Shown in pieces: positions 1 to 8,535 of a stretch of 64,000 nucleotides of DNA (the first letter of the stretch is position 1; each line of letters begins with the position of its first letter). The position numbers were made by a program, and so were the translations under genes. The DNA lies in the NCBI RefSeq assembly GCF_014842025.1, contig NZ_JACYUY010000019.1, forward strand, positions 54,545 to 118,544. The letters are read 5' to 3'. Source of the DNA: Massilia sp. CFBP 13721 (GTDB lineage: Bacteria > Pseudomonadota > Gammaproteobacteria > Burkholderiales > Burkholderiaceae_D). The notes under the pieces are model-generated. The model saw only the letters and a program-made list of their open reading frames with translations. It searched no databases and was not told where the DNA came from.

Positions 1-218
1 GCATCGGCGCGGCCACGTTCGGAGAGGTTGCGCTGGGTCGGGCACTGGTCCAGTTTGAAACCCGGCGGGTCGCCGATGCCGGGCACCGTCGTCGCATGGC
101 GCATCAGGACCGTGACGCCGCCGCCGCGCAGCTTTTGCCAGAGCGCATCCTCGCTCATGTCGGCTGCCTGGGAGGGCAGGGCGGCGAGCAACAACAACAG
201 GAATGCAGGCGCTTTCAT
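1..218 (-). CDS. Histidine phosphatase family protein, periplasmic (3' end cut by window edge)
   Basis: Reading leftward from an ATG at 218, the 72 visible codons give a signal peptide (MKAPAFLLLLLAALPSQA, cleavage near residue 18-19). A histidine-phosphatase N-terminus follows: VLMRHATT at about residues 37-44, then GDPPGF and a CPTQRNLSERGRADA stretch. The RH of LMRHA is the phosphohistidine motif of this superfamily. A GGGAGA ribosome site precedes the ATG. The gene runs off the left edge, so length and substrate are unknown. Small exported members of this family dephosphorylate varied phosphoesters; the true substrate cannot be inferred here. It is divergent from the DUF6624 gene at 304. 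Confidence 0.8.
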   Translation of the reverse strand, partial: MKAPAFLLLLLAALPSQAADMSEDALWQKLRGGGVTVLMRHATTVPGIGDPPGFKLDQCPTQRNLSERGRAD

Positions 219-303
219 AAGGGTCTCCCTGGGGACAAATGCCGGGTTGTCCCGGCGCAGGCTTATGCTACGCTTTATTCATTGTTTTTTTGAGAACGAA
301 ACG

Positions 304-948
304 ATGAAATGTCTTCGCAGAGTGCAGGTGATGGCTGCGCTGTCGGCCGCACTGGCGCCGGCAGCCCAGGCCGCGCCCGAGTGCACCACCTATGCGCAGG
401 AACTGGCAACCATGGTGGAAGCCGCCGACGCCGTGCGCAGCCGGGTCGATGTGCTGGCGCCGCCCGGGGATGCGCAGGCGGCGCGCCACCTGGCCCAGCT
501 GGCACTGGTCGAGCACCACAACGGCGCGCGCCTGGGCGTCCTGATGGCGGCCTGCGGCTGGCCGCGGCGCAGCGTCGAAGGGGCGGAGGCGGCGCGCCAG
601 GCCTGGCTGATCGTCCAGCAGAGGAGCGACGATCTGCCGCTGCAGCGCCAGGCTGTGCGCCAGCTGGAACTGGCCGCCCTCGACGGCGAAGCCGCCATGA
701 CCCATCTCGCCGCGGCATCGGACCGCCTGGCCGTCAGGGAAGGGCGCCCGCAGCGCTATGGCACCCAGCTACGCCAGGTCGACGCCTGCAGCTGGGACTA
801 TTACCCGCTGGACGACCCGGCGCGCGTCGAGGCACGCCGCCAACGGATCGGCTTGCCGACGCTGGCGGACCATCAACGCAGCATCGACGCGATGATCACG
901 GAAAACTGCCCGGCGCCAGGCAGCACCAGCCCCGGCGCCAGATACTAA
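304..948 (+). CDS. Secreted DUF6624-type protein
   Basis: 214 residues. I chose the ATG at 304 over the longer frame opening at 28 because it begins a clean signal peptide (MKCLRRVQVMAALSAALAPAAQA, cleavage about residue 23) and the upstream part of the frame overlaps the divergent histidine phosphatase. The mature region is helical. It carries a GWPRRS...GAEAARQAWLIVQQ block near residue 90 and a VREGRPQRYGTQ block near residue 150, which resemble DUF6624 proteins as I remember them. Function of that family is unknown. The AT-rich 134-bp gap downstream (949-1082) shows no clear hairpin or gene. Confidence 0.65.
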   Translation: MKCLRRVQVMAALSAALAPAAQAAPECTTYAQELATMVEAADAVRSRVDVLAPPGDAQAARHLAQLALVEHHNGARLGVLMAACGWPRRSVEGAEAARQAWLIVQQRSDDLPLQRQAVRQLELAALDGEAAMTHLAAASDRLAVREGRPQRYGTQLRQVDACSWDYYPLDDPARVEARRQRIGLPTLADHQRSIDAMITENCPAPGSTSPGARY

Positions 949-1082
949 AACATACAATATATATCGTTTAATTTATATAAACTATATAAACAATAATACC
1001 GTTTAATTGCTGCATTTTCAGGCAATTTTTTCTTTGGACAATAAATGCCAAAAGACAATTTAAATCGCCTGAAATCGCCCTC

Positions 1083-2096
1083 TTAAAACCCCGCGAGCAC
1101 CACCTTACCGCTGGCTGCGCCGCTTTCGATAAAGGCGTGGGCACGGCGCAGATTTTCGGCATTGATCGCTCCCATGTTCTGGGCCAGCGTGGTGCGGATG
1201 CGGCCGTCGTCAACCAGTTGCGCCACCTCGTTCAGCAGCCGGTGCTGCGCCTGGATATCCGGGGTGGTGAACAGCGAGCGCGTAAACATCAGCTCCCAGT
1301 GCAGCGAAATGCTTTTGCGTTTCAGCAGGCGCACGTCGATCGGCTCCGGGTCGTCGATCAGCGCGAGTTTCCCTTGCGGCTTGATGGCATTCACCAGCGC
1401 ACTGAAATGTTTATCCGTGTGGGTCAGGCTGATGGCGTAGTCGACTTCGCCCAGGCCGGCGTCCAGCAGGGCGGTATCGAGCGGGGTGCTGTGGTCGATC
1501 ACGTGCTGGGCGCCGAAGATGCGCGCCCATTCCCGCGTCTCGGGGCGCGAGGCGGTGCCGATCACGGTAATGCCGGTCAGCTGGCGCGCCAGTTGCACCA
1601 GGATCGAGCCGACGCCGCCGGCCGCACCGACCACCAGCAGTTTTTCGCCTGCATGGCCGCCGAACTCCAGCCCGAGGCGGTCGAACAGGAGTTCCCAGGC
1701 GGTGATCGCCGTCAGCGGCAGCGCCGCCGCTTCGGCAAAGCCGAGCGAGGTCGGCATGCGCCCGACGATGCGCTCGTCGACCAGCTGCAATTCGCTGTTG
1801 CTGCCGGGACGGTTGATGGCGCCGGCATACCAGACGCGGTCGCCCGGCTTGAACAGCGTCACCGCCGGGCCGACGGCGCGCACGATGCCGCTGGCATCGA
1901 AACCCAGCACTTTCGGCTCGGCCTGCCCTGCGGCCGGCAAGCCACGCCGCAGCTTGGTATCGACCGGATTGACGGAGACCGCATGGACTTCGACCAGCAG
2001 GTCGTGGCCGCTGGCGACCGGGTCGGGGAGAACGACGTCCTGGAGCGCATTGGCGTCGGAGGCGGGTAGGGATGCGTAGGCGGCGATGGCTTTCAT
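1083..2096 (-). CDS. Zinc-binding alcohol dehydrogenase family protein (MDR superfamily)
   Basis: 337 residues. The N-terminal GroES-like domain contains VHAVSVNPVDTKLRRG, followed by a Rossmann domain with the nucleotide motif VVGAAGGVGSILVQLAR near residue 155. It resembles the quinone-reductase-like branch (TIGR02817-type 'adh_fam_1'). The cysteine and histidine ligands of classical zinc ADHs are not evident, so the enzyme is probably an NADPH-dependent reductase of quinones or enones despite the family name. It is divergently arranged with the LysR gene at 2194 across a 97-bp gap, the usual layout of a LysR regulator and its target. Confidence 0.85.
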   Translation of the reverse strand: MKAIAAYASLPASDANALQDVVLPDPVASGHDLLVEVHAVSVNPVDTKLRRGLPAAGQAEPKVLGFDASGIVRAVGPAVTLFKPGDRVWYAGAINRPGSNSELQLVDERIVGRMPTSLGFAEAAALPLTAITAWELLFDRLGLEFGGHAGEKLLVVGAAGGVGSILVQLARQLTGITVIGTASRPETREWARIFGAQHVIDHSTPLDTALLDAGLGEVDYAISLTHTDKHFSALVNAIKPQGKLALIDDPEPIDVRLLKRKSISLHWELMFTRSLFTTPDIQAQHRLLNEVAQLVDDGRIRTTLAQNMGAINAENLRRAHAFIESGAASGKVVLAGF

Positions 2097-2140
2097 GGTG
2101 ACCTCTTATTGAATGAACATGGCCCAGTGTAGCGGCTCTG

Positions 2141-2166
2141 GATTACGATGATTAGTCGTTATAATC
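2141..2166. promoter_or_regulatory. Candidate LysR operator overlapping a -10 box
   Basis: The 97-bp divergent gap contains an imperfect dyad, ATTACGA-N7-TCGTTATAAT, whose right arm includes TATAAT at 2160-2165. That hexamer is suitably placed for rightward transcription of the LysR gene. A dyad that covers the regulator's own -10 fits autorepression plus activation of the divergent dehydrogenase. This is inference from sequence only. Confidence 0.4.
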
Positions 2167-2193
2167 CGGAAAGACTATCCACCGGGGTGAACA

Positions 2194-3081
2194 ATGAAAC
2201 TGGACGCCATGGCGCTGTTCGTGCAGGTCGCCGCCAGCGGCAGTTTTACCCACGCCGCCAGCGTCGCCGGTTTACCAAAATCCACCGTCAGCGCGCGCGT
2301 GGCCGAGCTCGAAAGCACGCTTGGCGTACGGCTGCTGCACCGGACCACGCGTCGCCTCAGCCTGACCGCCGCCGGCCAGCTGTACCTGTCCCACTGCCAG
2401 ACGATGCTCGACGCGGCGCACGCCGCCGACGCGGCGATTTCTCGCCTGCGCGACCAGCCGGCCGGCCACCTGCGCCTGACGGCTCCGCAAGCCTCGGGCA
2501 TCCTGCTGCTGCCGCCGCTGCTGGCCGCGTTTTACGCGCGCTATCCGGCCGTTACCGTCGACTGCGTGATCACCGACGCCCACCTCGACCTGGTGGCCGA
2601 ACGCATCGACCTCGCCCTGCGCACCGGCCAGTTGGCCGATTCCTCGTTTGTCTCGCGCCGCATTGGCCCGGTGCGGCGCGTGCTGGTGGCCGCTCCAGCC
2701 TACCTGGCGGCGCATGGCATACCTGAGCACCCGGCGCAGCTGGCGCGCCACCAGTTGCTGCTGCACGACGTGCTGCCGCACTGGCCGCTGCAGTGCGAGG
2801 GCAAGGTAGTGCAAGTAGCCGCTGGCGGCGCGCCGCTGCGCGCCAACAATTTACATACCCTGCGCGGGCTGTGCCTGGCCGGCGCCGGCATCGCGCTGCT
2901 GCCCTGGTTCATGGTGAGAGATGCCGTGGCCGACGCCAGCCTGCAGCTGGTGCTGGCGCAATGCCCGCCGCTCGACAATACCTATTACGCCGTCTATCCC
3001 GGCCGCAGCCACCGTCCGGCCGCGCTCAGCGCCCTGCTCGAATTCATCGACGAGTTCGACCTGGCCAGCCAGTTGGCCTGA
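2194..3081 (+). CDS. LysR-family transcriptional regulator
   Basis: 295 residues. The N-terminal winged helix (residues 1-60) contains FVQVAASGSFTHAASVAG and KSTVSARVAELESTLGVRLL, the typical LysR DNA-binding signature. A periplasmic-binding-protein-like effector domain fills about 90-290. It most resembles the subgroup that controls adjacent oxidoreductases and responds to small aromatic or electrophilic compounds. The likely target is the divergent dehydrogenase at 1083-2096. The next gene downstream (3239) starts 157 bp away with its own ribosome site (AAAGGA at 3227-3232). Confidence 0.9.
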   Translation: MKLDAMALFVQVAASGSFTHAASVAGLPKSTVSARVAELESTLGVRLLHRTTRRLSLTAAGQLYLSHCQTMLDAAHAADAAISRLRDQPAGHLRLTAPQASGILLLPPLLAAFYARYPAVTVDCVITDAHLDLVAERIDLALRTGQLADSSFVSRRIGPVRRVLVAAPAYLAAHGIPEHPAQLARHQLLLHDVLPHWPLQCEGKVVQVAAGGAPLRANNLHTLRGLCLAGAGIALLPWFMVRDAVADASLQLVLAQCPPLDNTYYAVYPGRSHRPAALSALLEFIDEFDLASQLA

Positions 3082-3238
3082 GCATGCGCAGCTAACGGCA
3101 CACCCGCGTTCTCCCGGCTATTGTGCGCCGGTCACCAAGTGCTTGCTACTAAGATGGTCGTAATGGAATGACAACAGCATTCCCGGCCGTCCCACGCCGC
3201 CTGCACAGCACGCCGCCACCATCCAGAAAGGATTCACC

Positions 3239-3763
3239 ATGACCGCTCCCGAGCGTTATCCGCTCACCCTGCGCATCAACGGCCAGCAACATGACATGGA
3301 ACTCGAAGCCTGGGTGACCTTGCTGGACTTGCTGCGCGAGCGCCTCGATTTGACCGGTTCCAAAAAGGGCTGCGACCACGGCCAGTGCGGCGCCTGCACC
3401 GTGCTCGTCGACGGCAAGCGCATCAATTCCTGCATGACGCTGGCCGTGATGCAGAATGGCCGCGAGATCACCACCATCGAAGGCCTTGCAGAGGGCAACA
3501 AGCTGCACCCGATGCAGCAAGCCTTCATCGACAACGATGCCTTCCAGTGCGGCTACTGCACCCCCGGCCAGATCTGTTCGGCCATCGGCCTGATCAACGA
3601 AGGGCAAGCCAAGACAGTCGCCGAAGTGCGCGAACTGATGAGCGGGAACGTGTGCCGCTGCGGCGCCTATCCCGGCATCCGCAAGGCAGTGTGCGCCATC
3701 GCCGGCATCGACGGCGGAGACAATGCCGAACGCCCGGTCGTGACCGGAACGGTGCCGGCATGA
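3239..3763 (+). CDS. paoA: Aldehyde oxidoreductase, 2Fe-2S subunit (PaoA-like)
   Basis: 174 residues, small subunit of a xanthine-oxidase-family molybdoenzyme. The plant-type [2Fe-2S] domain has Cys45, Cys50, Cys53 and Cys65. The second helical [2Fe-2S] domain has FQCGYCTPGQ and NVCRCGAYPG. E. coli PaoA (YagT) carries a Tat signal; this protein starts directly with the ferredoxin fold (MTAPERYPLTLRING), so the complex is predicted to be cytoplasmic. The stop overlaps the start of the FAD subunit (ATGA), implying translational coupling. Electrons from the molybdenum subunit would pass through these clusters to FAD. Confidence 0.9.
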   Translation: MTAPERYPLTLRINGQQHDMELEAWVTLLDLLRERLDLTGSKKGCDHGQCGACTVLVDGKRINSCMTLAVMQNGREITTIEGLAEGNKLHPMQQAFIDNDAFQCGYCTPGQICSAIGLINEGQAKTVAEVRELMSGNVCRCGAYPGIRKAVCAIAGIDGGDNAERPVVTGTVPA

Positions 3764-4791
3764 ACCCGTTTACTTTTTCCCAGGCCGACAATCCGCAAGC
3801 GGCACTGGCGCAAGTGGCCGGCAACGCCAGCTTCGCCGGCGAGGCCGTGCGTTTCATTGCCGGCGGCACCAACCTGCTCGACCTGATGAAAGAGGGCGTC
3901 ATGGTGTCGAGCCGCCTGGTCGACATCAACCGCCTGGCGCTGGACAAGATCGAGAGCGAAGGCGATGGCTTGCGCCTGGGTGCCCTGGCCCGGAATGCCG
4001 ATACGGCGTATCACCCGCTGGTGCGCAAACGCTATCCGCTGCTCACAGCCGCCATCCTGGCTGGCGCGTCGCCACAGCTGCGCAACATGGCGAGTAACGG
4101 CGGCAACCTGCTGCAACGGACCCGCTGCTATTATTTTTACGACGTCGGCACGCCCTGCAACAAGCGCGAACCGGGCAGCGGCTGTTCCGCGATCGGCGGC
4201 ATCACCAAACAGCATGCAATCCTCGGCGCCAGCGAGCACTGCATCGCCACCCACCCGTCCGACATGTGCGTGGCGCTGGCCGCATTGGAGGCGACCGTGC
4301 ACGTCGAATCGGCGCGCGGCCAACGCGCAATCCCATTCAGTGAATTCCACCGCCTGCCGGGCGACGCGCCGCAGTACGACACCGTGCTCGAAGCCGACGA
4401 ACTGATCACCCACCTGAGCTTGCCGGATGCGCAGCACTATGCGGCGCACTCGGCCTACATCAAGGTGCGCGAGCGCCTGTCGTATGCGTTCGCACTGGTG
4501 TCGGTGGCGGCGGCGCTCGACATCGGCGCCGATGGCGTCATCCGCAGCGCGCGCATCGCACTGGGATCGGTCGCCCATAAACCGTGGCGTAAACCAGAGG
4601 CGGAAGCGCTGCTGGCGGGGCAGAAGGAAGATCCAGCCCTGTTCGGGCGCGTGGCCGACGTCCTGCTGGAAGGCGCCGCCGGCCAGGGCCACAACGATTT
4701 CAAGATCGGGCTGGCCCGTAAAGCCATCGTGCGCGCGCTGCAGACCGCGGTGCAAGGCACCGTTCCCAATACCGGAGAACCGAATGACTGA
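3760..4791 (+). CDS. paoB: Aldehyde oxidoreductase, FAD and 4Fe-4S subunit (PaoB-like)
   Basis: 343 residues from the ATG at 3760, which overlaps the previous stop. The FAD-binding PCMH domain shows FIAGGTNLLDLMK near residue 35. An insertion holds Cys123, Cys133, Cys142 and Cys161 (RTRCYYFYD, PCNKREPGSGC, EHCIATHPSDM). These match the extra [4Fe-4S] cluster known for E. coli PaoB and separate this enzyme from ordinary xanthine dehydrogenases. The C-terminal CO-dehydrogenase flavoprotein domain (SYAFALVSVAAAL) is complete. The gene overlaps the next one by 8 bp. Confidence 0.9.
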   Translation: MNPFTFSQADNPQAALAQVAGNASFAGEAVRFIAGGTNLLDLMKEGVMVSSRLVDINRLALDKIESEGDGLRLGALARNADTAYHPLVRKRYPLLTAAILAGASPQLRNMASNGGNLLQRTRCYYFYDVGTPCNKREPGSGCSAIGGITKQHAILGASEHCIATHPSDMCVALAALEATVHVESARGQRAIPFSEFHRLPGDAPQYDTVLEADELITHLSLPDAQHYAAHSAYIKVRERLSYAFALVSVAAALDIGADGVIRSARIALGSVAHKPWRKPEAEALLAGQKEDPALFGRVADVLLEGAAGQGHNDFKIGLARKAIVRALQTAVQGTVPNTGEPND

Positions 4792-7072
4792 CCTGATCCA
4801 GGAACTGAAAACGCCCGTCGCCGAACCGGGCACCGGCCGGGTCGTCACCGGCGGCGCCGTGGCGCGCGTCGACGGCCGCGCCAAGGTCACGGGCGATGCC
4901 CGCTATGCCGCCGAATATGGCGCGACCGACATGCTGTACGGCGTGGTCGTCAGCGGCACCATCGCCAAAGGGCGCATCCGCGACATCGATACTTTCGAGG
5001 CCATGCAGATCGAGGGCGTGGTCGAGGTGATGAGCCACCTGAACCGCCCGAAGGTACGCTCCTTCGACATCGCCTACAAGGACATGACGGCGCCGGCGGG
5101 ATCCCCGTTCCGCCCGCTCTACGACGACCGCATCATCTACAGCGGCCAGCCGGTGGCCCTGGTGCTGGCCGAAACCTTCGAAGCGGCACGGCGCGCGGCG
5201 GCGCTGGTGCGCGTGCGCTACGAGGAAGAGGACCACGACACCCGCCTGAGTGCGAACCTGGACCGCGCCTACAAACCGCGGCCCTTAAAGGCGGGCTACG
5301 AGCCGCCGCCGCCGGAAAAGGGCGATGCCGACAAGGCCTATCACGCCGCCCCGGTCAAAATCGAGGCCGCGTTCTACCACGGCGTCGAGCACCACAATCC
5401 ACTCGAGCTGTTCGCCTCGACCGTGATCCGCGACGAGGATGGCCATCTCACCATTTACGACAAGACGCAAAGCTCGCAGAACAGCCGCTGGTACGTATCG
5501 CACGTGTTCGGCCTGTCAAAAGACAAGGTCACGGTGCGTAACCCGTACGTCGGCGGTGCCTTCGGTTCCGGCCTGCGTCCGCAATACCAGCTGACGCTGG
5601 CCGTGATGGCCTCGCTCCACATGCAACGCTCGGTGCGGGTGCAACTGACGCGCCAGCAGATGTTCAGCTTCGGCCACCGCCCGGAGACGCTGCAGTGGGT
5701 CAAGCTCGCGGCCGAGCGCGACGGCACGCTTACCTCGATCCGCCACGAAGCGATCGCCGAGACCTCGCAGATCGAGGATTACGTCGAGGTCGTGGTCAAC
5801 TGGTCGGGCCTACTCTACGCCTGCGCCAACATCAAGCTCGGTTATAAACTGGTGAGCCTGGACCAGTACACGCCGATCGACATGCGCGCCCCCGGCGCCG
5901 CGCACGGCATGCATGCGCTCGAAGTGGCGATGGACGAGCTGTCCTATGCGCTCGACATGGACCCGCTGGCGCTGCGCCTGAAGAATTACGCCGAGCGCGC
6001 GCCGATCGACGACCAGCCGTATTCGAGCAAGGAATTGCGCGCCTGTTACGAGCAGGGCGCCGAACGCTTCGGCTGGTCGCAGCGGCCATTGGCGCCGCGC
6101 GCACGCAAGGAGGGCACCGAATACGTCGGCTGGGGCATGGCGACCGGGGTCTGGGATGCGATGCAGATGTTCGCGCGCGCCAGCGCCGTCATGCATGCCG
6201 ACGGCAGCCTGGTGGTATCGAGCGCCGCCACCGACATCGGTACTGGCACCTATACCGTGATGGCGACCATCGCCGCCGAAGCGATGGGCTTGCCGCTGGA
6301 GCGTGTGACGTTCCAACTCGGCGACTCGACCTTGCCGGCGGCGCCGATCGAGGGCGGTTCGTCGCACGTGGCCACCGTCGGTTCGGCAGTAGCGGGCGTG
6401 TGCGAGAAGCTGCAACTGACGCTGCTGCGCTATGCGCAGTCGGCGGCCGATTCGCCGTTCCGCGACAAACGCTTAAAAGACGTGGAATTCGCGGGTGGCG
6501 TGCTGCGCCTGAAAAAAGATCCAAACACCTTCATCTCGCTCGGCACCATCGTCGGGCGCGCCGGGCGCGCACGCATCGAGGAAAAATACCTGATGCTGCC
6601 GAACATCCTGAAACAGCGCAAGTTCCGGCGCATGGTGCATTCAGCCGTGTTCGTCGAAGTGCGGGTCGACGAGGACCTCGGTGTGGTGCGCGTGACGCGC
6701 GTGGTCAGCGCGGTGGCGGCAGGGCGCATCATGAACACCAAGACCGCCGGCAGCCAGATCGTCGGTGGCGTGGTCTGGGGTATCAGCCAGGCGCTGCACG
6801 AGGAAAGCCATACCGACCACCGCTTCGGGCGTTTCATGAACCACAATCTGTCCGAATACCACGTGGCCGTGAATGCCGACATCCACGACATCGACGTCAT
6901 CTTTGTCGAAGAGGATGACCGCATCGTCAGCCGCCTGGGCGCCAAGGGCGTCGGAGAGATTGGCCTGGTCAGCGTGGCGGCAGCGGTCAGCAATGCGATC
7001 TACCACGCGACCGGCAAGCGCATCCGCAGTACGCCGATCACGCCGGACAAGGTGCTGGCCGGCGGACCTTGA
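4784..7072 (+). CDS. paoC: Aldehyde oxidoreductase, molybdenum cofactor subunit (PaoC-like)
   Basis: 762 residues from the ATG at 4784, which overlaps the paoB stop. The N-terminal aldehyde oxidase/xanthine dehydrogenase a/b hammerhead domain (KVTGDARYAAEY) is followed by the large molybdopterin-binding domain with VGGAFGSGLRPQYQ and IGTGTYTVMATIAAEAMGL. The active-site glutamate is Glu725 in the C-terminal AKGVGEIG motif. Length is close to E. coli PaoC. The enzyme would oxidise aldehydes, often aromatic, to carboxylic acids using water. The PaoD-type chaperone that inserts sulfurated cofactor is not in the neighbourhood and must be supplied from elsewhere. Confidence 0.9.
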   Translation: MTDLIQELKTPVAEPGTGRVVTGGAVARVDGRAKVTGDARYAAEYGATDMLYGVVVSGTIAKGRIRDIDTFEAMQIEGVVEVMSHLNRPKVRSFDIAYKDMTAPAGSPFRPLYDDRIIYSGQPVALVLAETFEAARRAAALVRVRYEEEDHDTRLSANLDRAYKPRPLKAGYEPPPPEKGDADKAYHAAPVKIEAAFYHGVEHHNPLELFASTVIRDEDGHLTIYDKTQSSQNSRWYVSHVFGLSKDKVTVRNPYVGGAFGSGLRPQYQLTLAVMASLHMQRSVRVQLTRQQMFSFGHRPETLQWVKLAAERDGTLTSIRHEAIAETSQIEDYVEVVVNWSGLLYACANIKLGYKLVSLDQYTPIDMRAPGAAHGMHALEVAMDELSYALDMDPLALRLKNYAERAPIDDQPYSSKELRACYEQGAERFGWSQRPLAPRARKEGTEYVGWGMATGVWDAMQMFARASAVMHADGSLVVSSAATDIGTGTYTVMATIAAEAMGLPLERVTFQLGDSTLPAAPIEGGSSHVATVGSAVAGVCEKLQLTLLRYAQSAADSPFRDKRLKDVEFAGGVLRLKKDPNTFISLGTIVGRAGRARIEEKYLMLPNILKQRKFRRMVHSAVFVEVRVDEDLGVVRVTRVVSAVAAGRIMNTKTAGSQIVGGVVWGISQALHEESHTDHRFGRFMNHNLSEYHVAVNADIHDIDVIFVEEDDRIVSRLGAKGVGEIGLVSVAAAVSNAIYHATGKRIRSTPITPDKVLAGGP

Positions 7073-7112
7073 CACCCACCTAACAGCGCCACTGCAGCGG
7101 GGAGGTTTTGCC

Positions 7113-7550
7113 ATGAAAACCAACATGCACCACGCAGGCACCATCGACAACGCGCGCGAGGACTTCGGGCGGCTGGTCTTGCGCGTCACGCTTGCGCTGC
7201 TGTTGCTGTTCCATGGCGTCTCGAAGTTGTTCGGCGGCGTCGGGTTCATCACCGGCATGCTCGGCAAGATGGGCTTGCCGGAGGCGATCGGCTACCTGGT
7301 GTACGTGGGCGAAGTGGTGGCGCCCTTGCTGATCCTGGTGGGCGTGTGGACGCGCCTGGCGGCCCTGATCGTTGCCGGCAACATGGTGGTTGCCATCCTG
7401 CTGGTGCATACCAGGGAATTCTTCACGATGAGCGGGAGCGGCGGCTGGGCGCTCGAACTGCAAGGGATGTACTTGTTTGCAGCCATCGCGCTGGCCCTGC
7501 TCGGCGCGGGACGCTACAGCATTGGCGGGCGCGCAGCCAAGTGGAACTGA
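7113..7550 (+). CDS. DoxX family inner-membrane protein
   Basis: 145 residues. The ATG at 7113 has a strong GGAGG at 7101-7105. Four hydrophobic segments are visible (LRVTLALLLLFHGVSKL, GYLVYVGEVVAPLLILVGVW, ALIVAGNMVVAILLV, MYLFAAIALALLGAGRY). The N-terminal FHGVSKLFGG motif is typical of DoxX proteins. These are quinone- or thiosulfate-linked membrane proteins in some archaea, but most bacterial members have no defined role. Position directly behind paoABC suggests co-transcription and perhaps a redox partner role; that is inference. Confidence 0.85.
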   Translation: MKTNMHHAGTIDNAREDFGRLVLRVTLALLLLFHGVSKLFGGVGFITGMLGKMGLPEAIGYLVYVGEVVAPLLILVGVWTRLAALIVAGNMVVAILLVHTREFFTMSGSGGWALELQGMYLFAAIALALLGAGRYSIGGRAAKWN

Positions 7551-7563
7551 ACAAGGAGAACAC

Positions 7564-8310
7564 ATGGCAGCACCGGATAACAAGGCGGCGATCGTCACCG
7601 GCGCCTCGCGCGGCATCGGGCGCGCGATCGCGCTGCGCCTGGCGCAGGATGGGTATGCGGTCGCGGTCAACTACGCCAGCCGCGCGGCGGACGCCGAGGC
7701 GGTGGTAGCCCAGATCACGGCGGCCGGTGGACAAGCCATCGCGCTGCAGGGCGACGTCGCACAGGCGGCCGATTGCGCGCGCCTGTTCGAGGAAACAGTT
7801 TACGCGTTTGGCGGCGTCGACGTCGTCGTCAACAACGCCGGCGTGATCCAGCCCGGCACCACCATGCTGGCCGACACCGACGACGCCCTGTACGAGCGCA
7901 TCTTTTCGATCAACACGCGCGGCACGTTCAACATGCTGCGCCTGGCCGCCACGCGCCTGCGCCATGGCGGGCGCATCGTCAATTTCTCGACCAGCGCGAT
8001 AGGTCTCGCCATGCCGGGCTATGCCGTGTATGGGGCGGCCAAGTCGGCAATCGAAACCATGACCAACATCTTTGCCAAGGAAATGCGCGGCAAGGGCATC
8101 TCGGTGACGGCAGTGGCCCCGGGACCGACCGCGACCGATCTGTTCCTGGACGGCAAACCGGCGGAACTGGTGGAACGCCTAGCCAAGGCGGCGCCGCTCG
8201 AGCGCCTCGGCACGCCGGAAGATATCGCTAATACGGTCGCCTTCCTGGTCGGGCCGCAGGGGGAATGGGTGAATGGGCAGACGCTGCGGGTGAATGGCGG
8301 GATCGTGTGA
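7564..8310 (+). CDS. SDR family NAD(P)H oxidoreductase
   Basis: 248 residues; the ATG at 7564 follows AAGGAG with normal spacing. It is a classical short-chain dehydrogenase: TGASRGIG cofactor loop at residues 12-19, NNAG at 90-93, catalytic Tyr156 and Lys160 with Ser142/Ser144 in front, and VAPGPTATD after the active site. It lies 13 bp behind the DoxX gene, so paoABC-doxX-SDR forms a probable five-gene operon. An aldehyde- or alcohol-processing pathway would fit; the substrate cannot be told from sequence. Confidence 0.88.
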   Translation: MAAPDNKAAIVTGASRGIGRAIALRLAQDGYAVAVNYASRAADAEAVVAQITAAGGQAIALQGDVAQAADCARLFEETVYAFGGVDVVVNNAGVIQPGTTMLADTDDALYERIFSINTRGTFNMLRLAATRLRHGGRIVNFSTSAIGLAMPGYAVYGAAKSAIETMTNIFAKEMRGKGISVTAVAPGPTATDLFLDGKPAELVERLAKAAPLERLGTPEDIANTVAFLVGPQGEWVNGQTLRVNGGIV

Positions 8311-8349
8311 CAGGCAGGCGGCCCGCATAGGCGATCAACGCACGTTTAC

Positions 8350-8447
8350 TGATCTTGCCGCTCTTGCCGATATTGCTGACTCGACCAAATTACCGATATT
8401 GCTGACCTTGCCGGTATTGCCGTTGCCGCTGATATTGCTGCTCTTGG
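8350..8447. repeat. Degenerate short tandem repeat (CCGATATTGCTGA-like)
   Basis: In the 225-bp gap between the SDR and tssG, variants of the unit CTTGCCG(A/C)TATTGCTGA recur about five to seven times with small changes (for example at 8366-8380, 8391-8406 and 8427-8441). They form a periodic TTGCCG/TATTGC texture. No convincing reading frame or stem explains it. Confidence 0.45.
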
Positions 8448-8535
8448 GCGCGCCTGCTGGAATTAAAGATTGCAAAATTGCATCATATCTCAGCTTGAGA
8501 ACGGGTTCCAGCGCAATGTGTGGCGCCTTCGTCGG

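Noticed and set aside
28..303. Extension of the DUF6624 frame to a start at 28
   Set aside because: It would overlap the divergent histidine phosphatase start and place the signal peptide in the middle of the protein.
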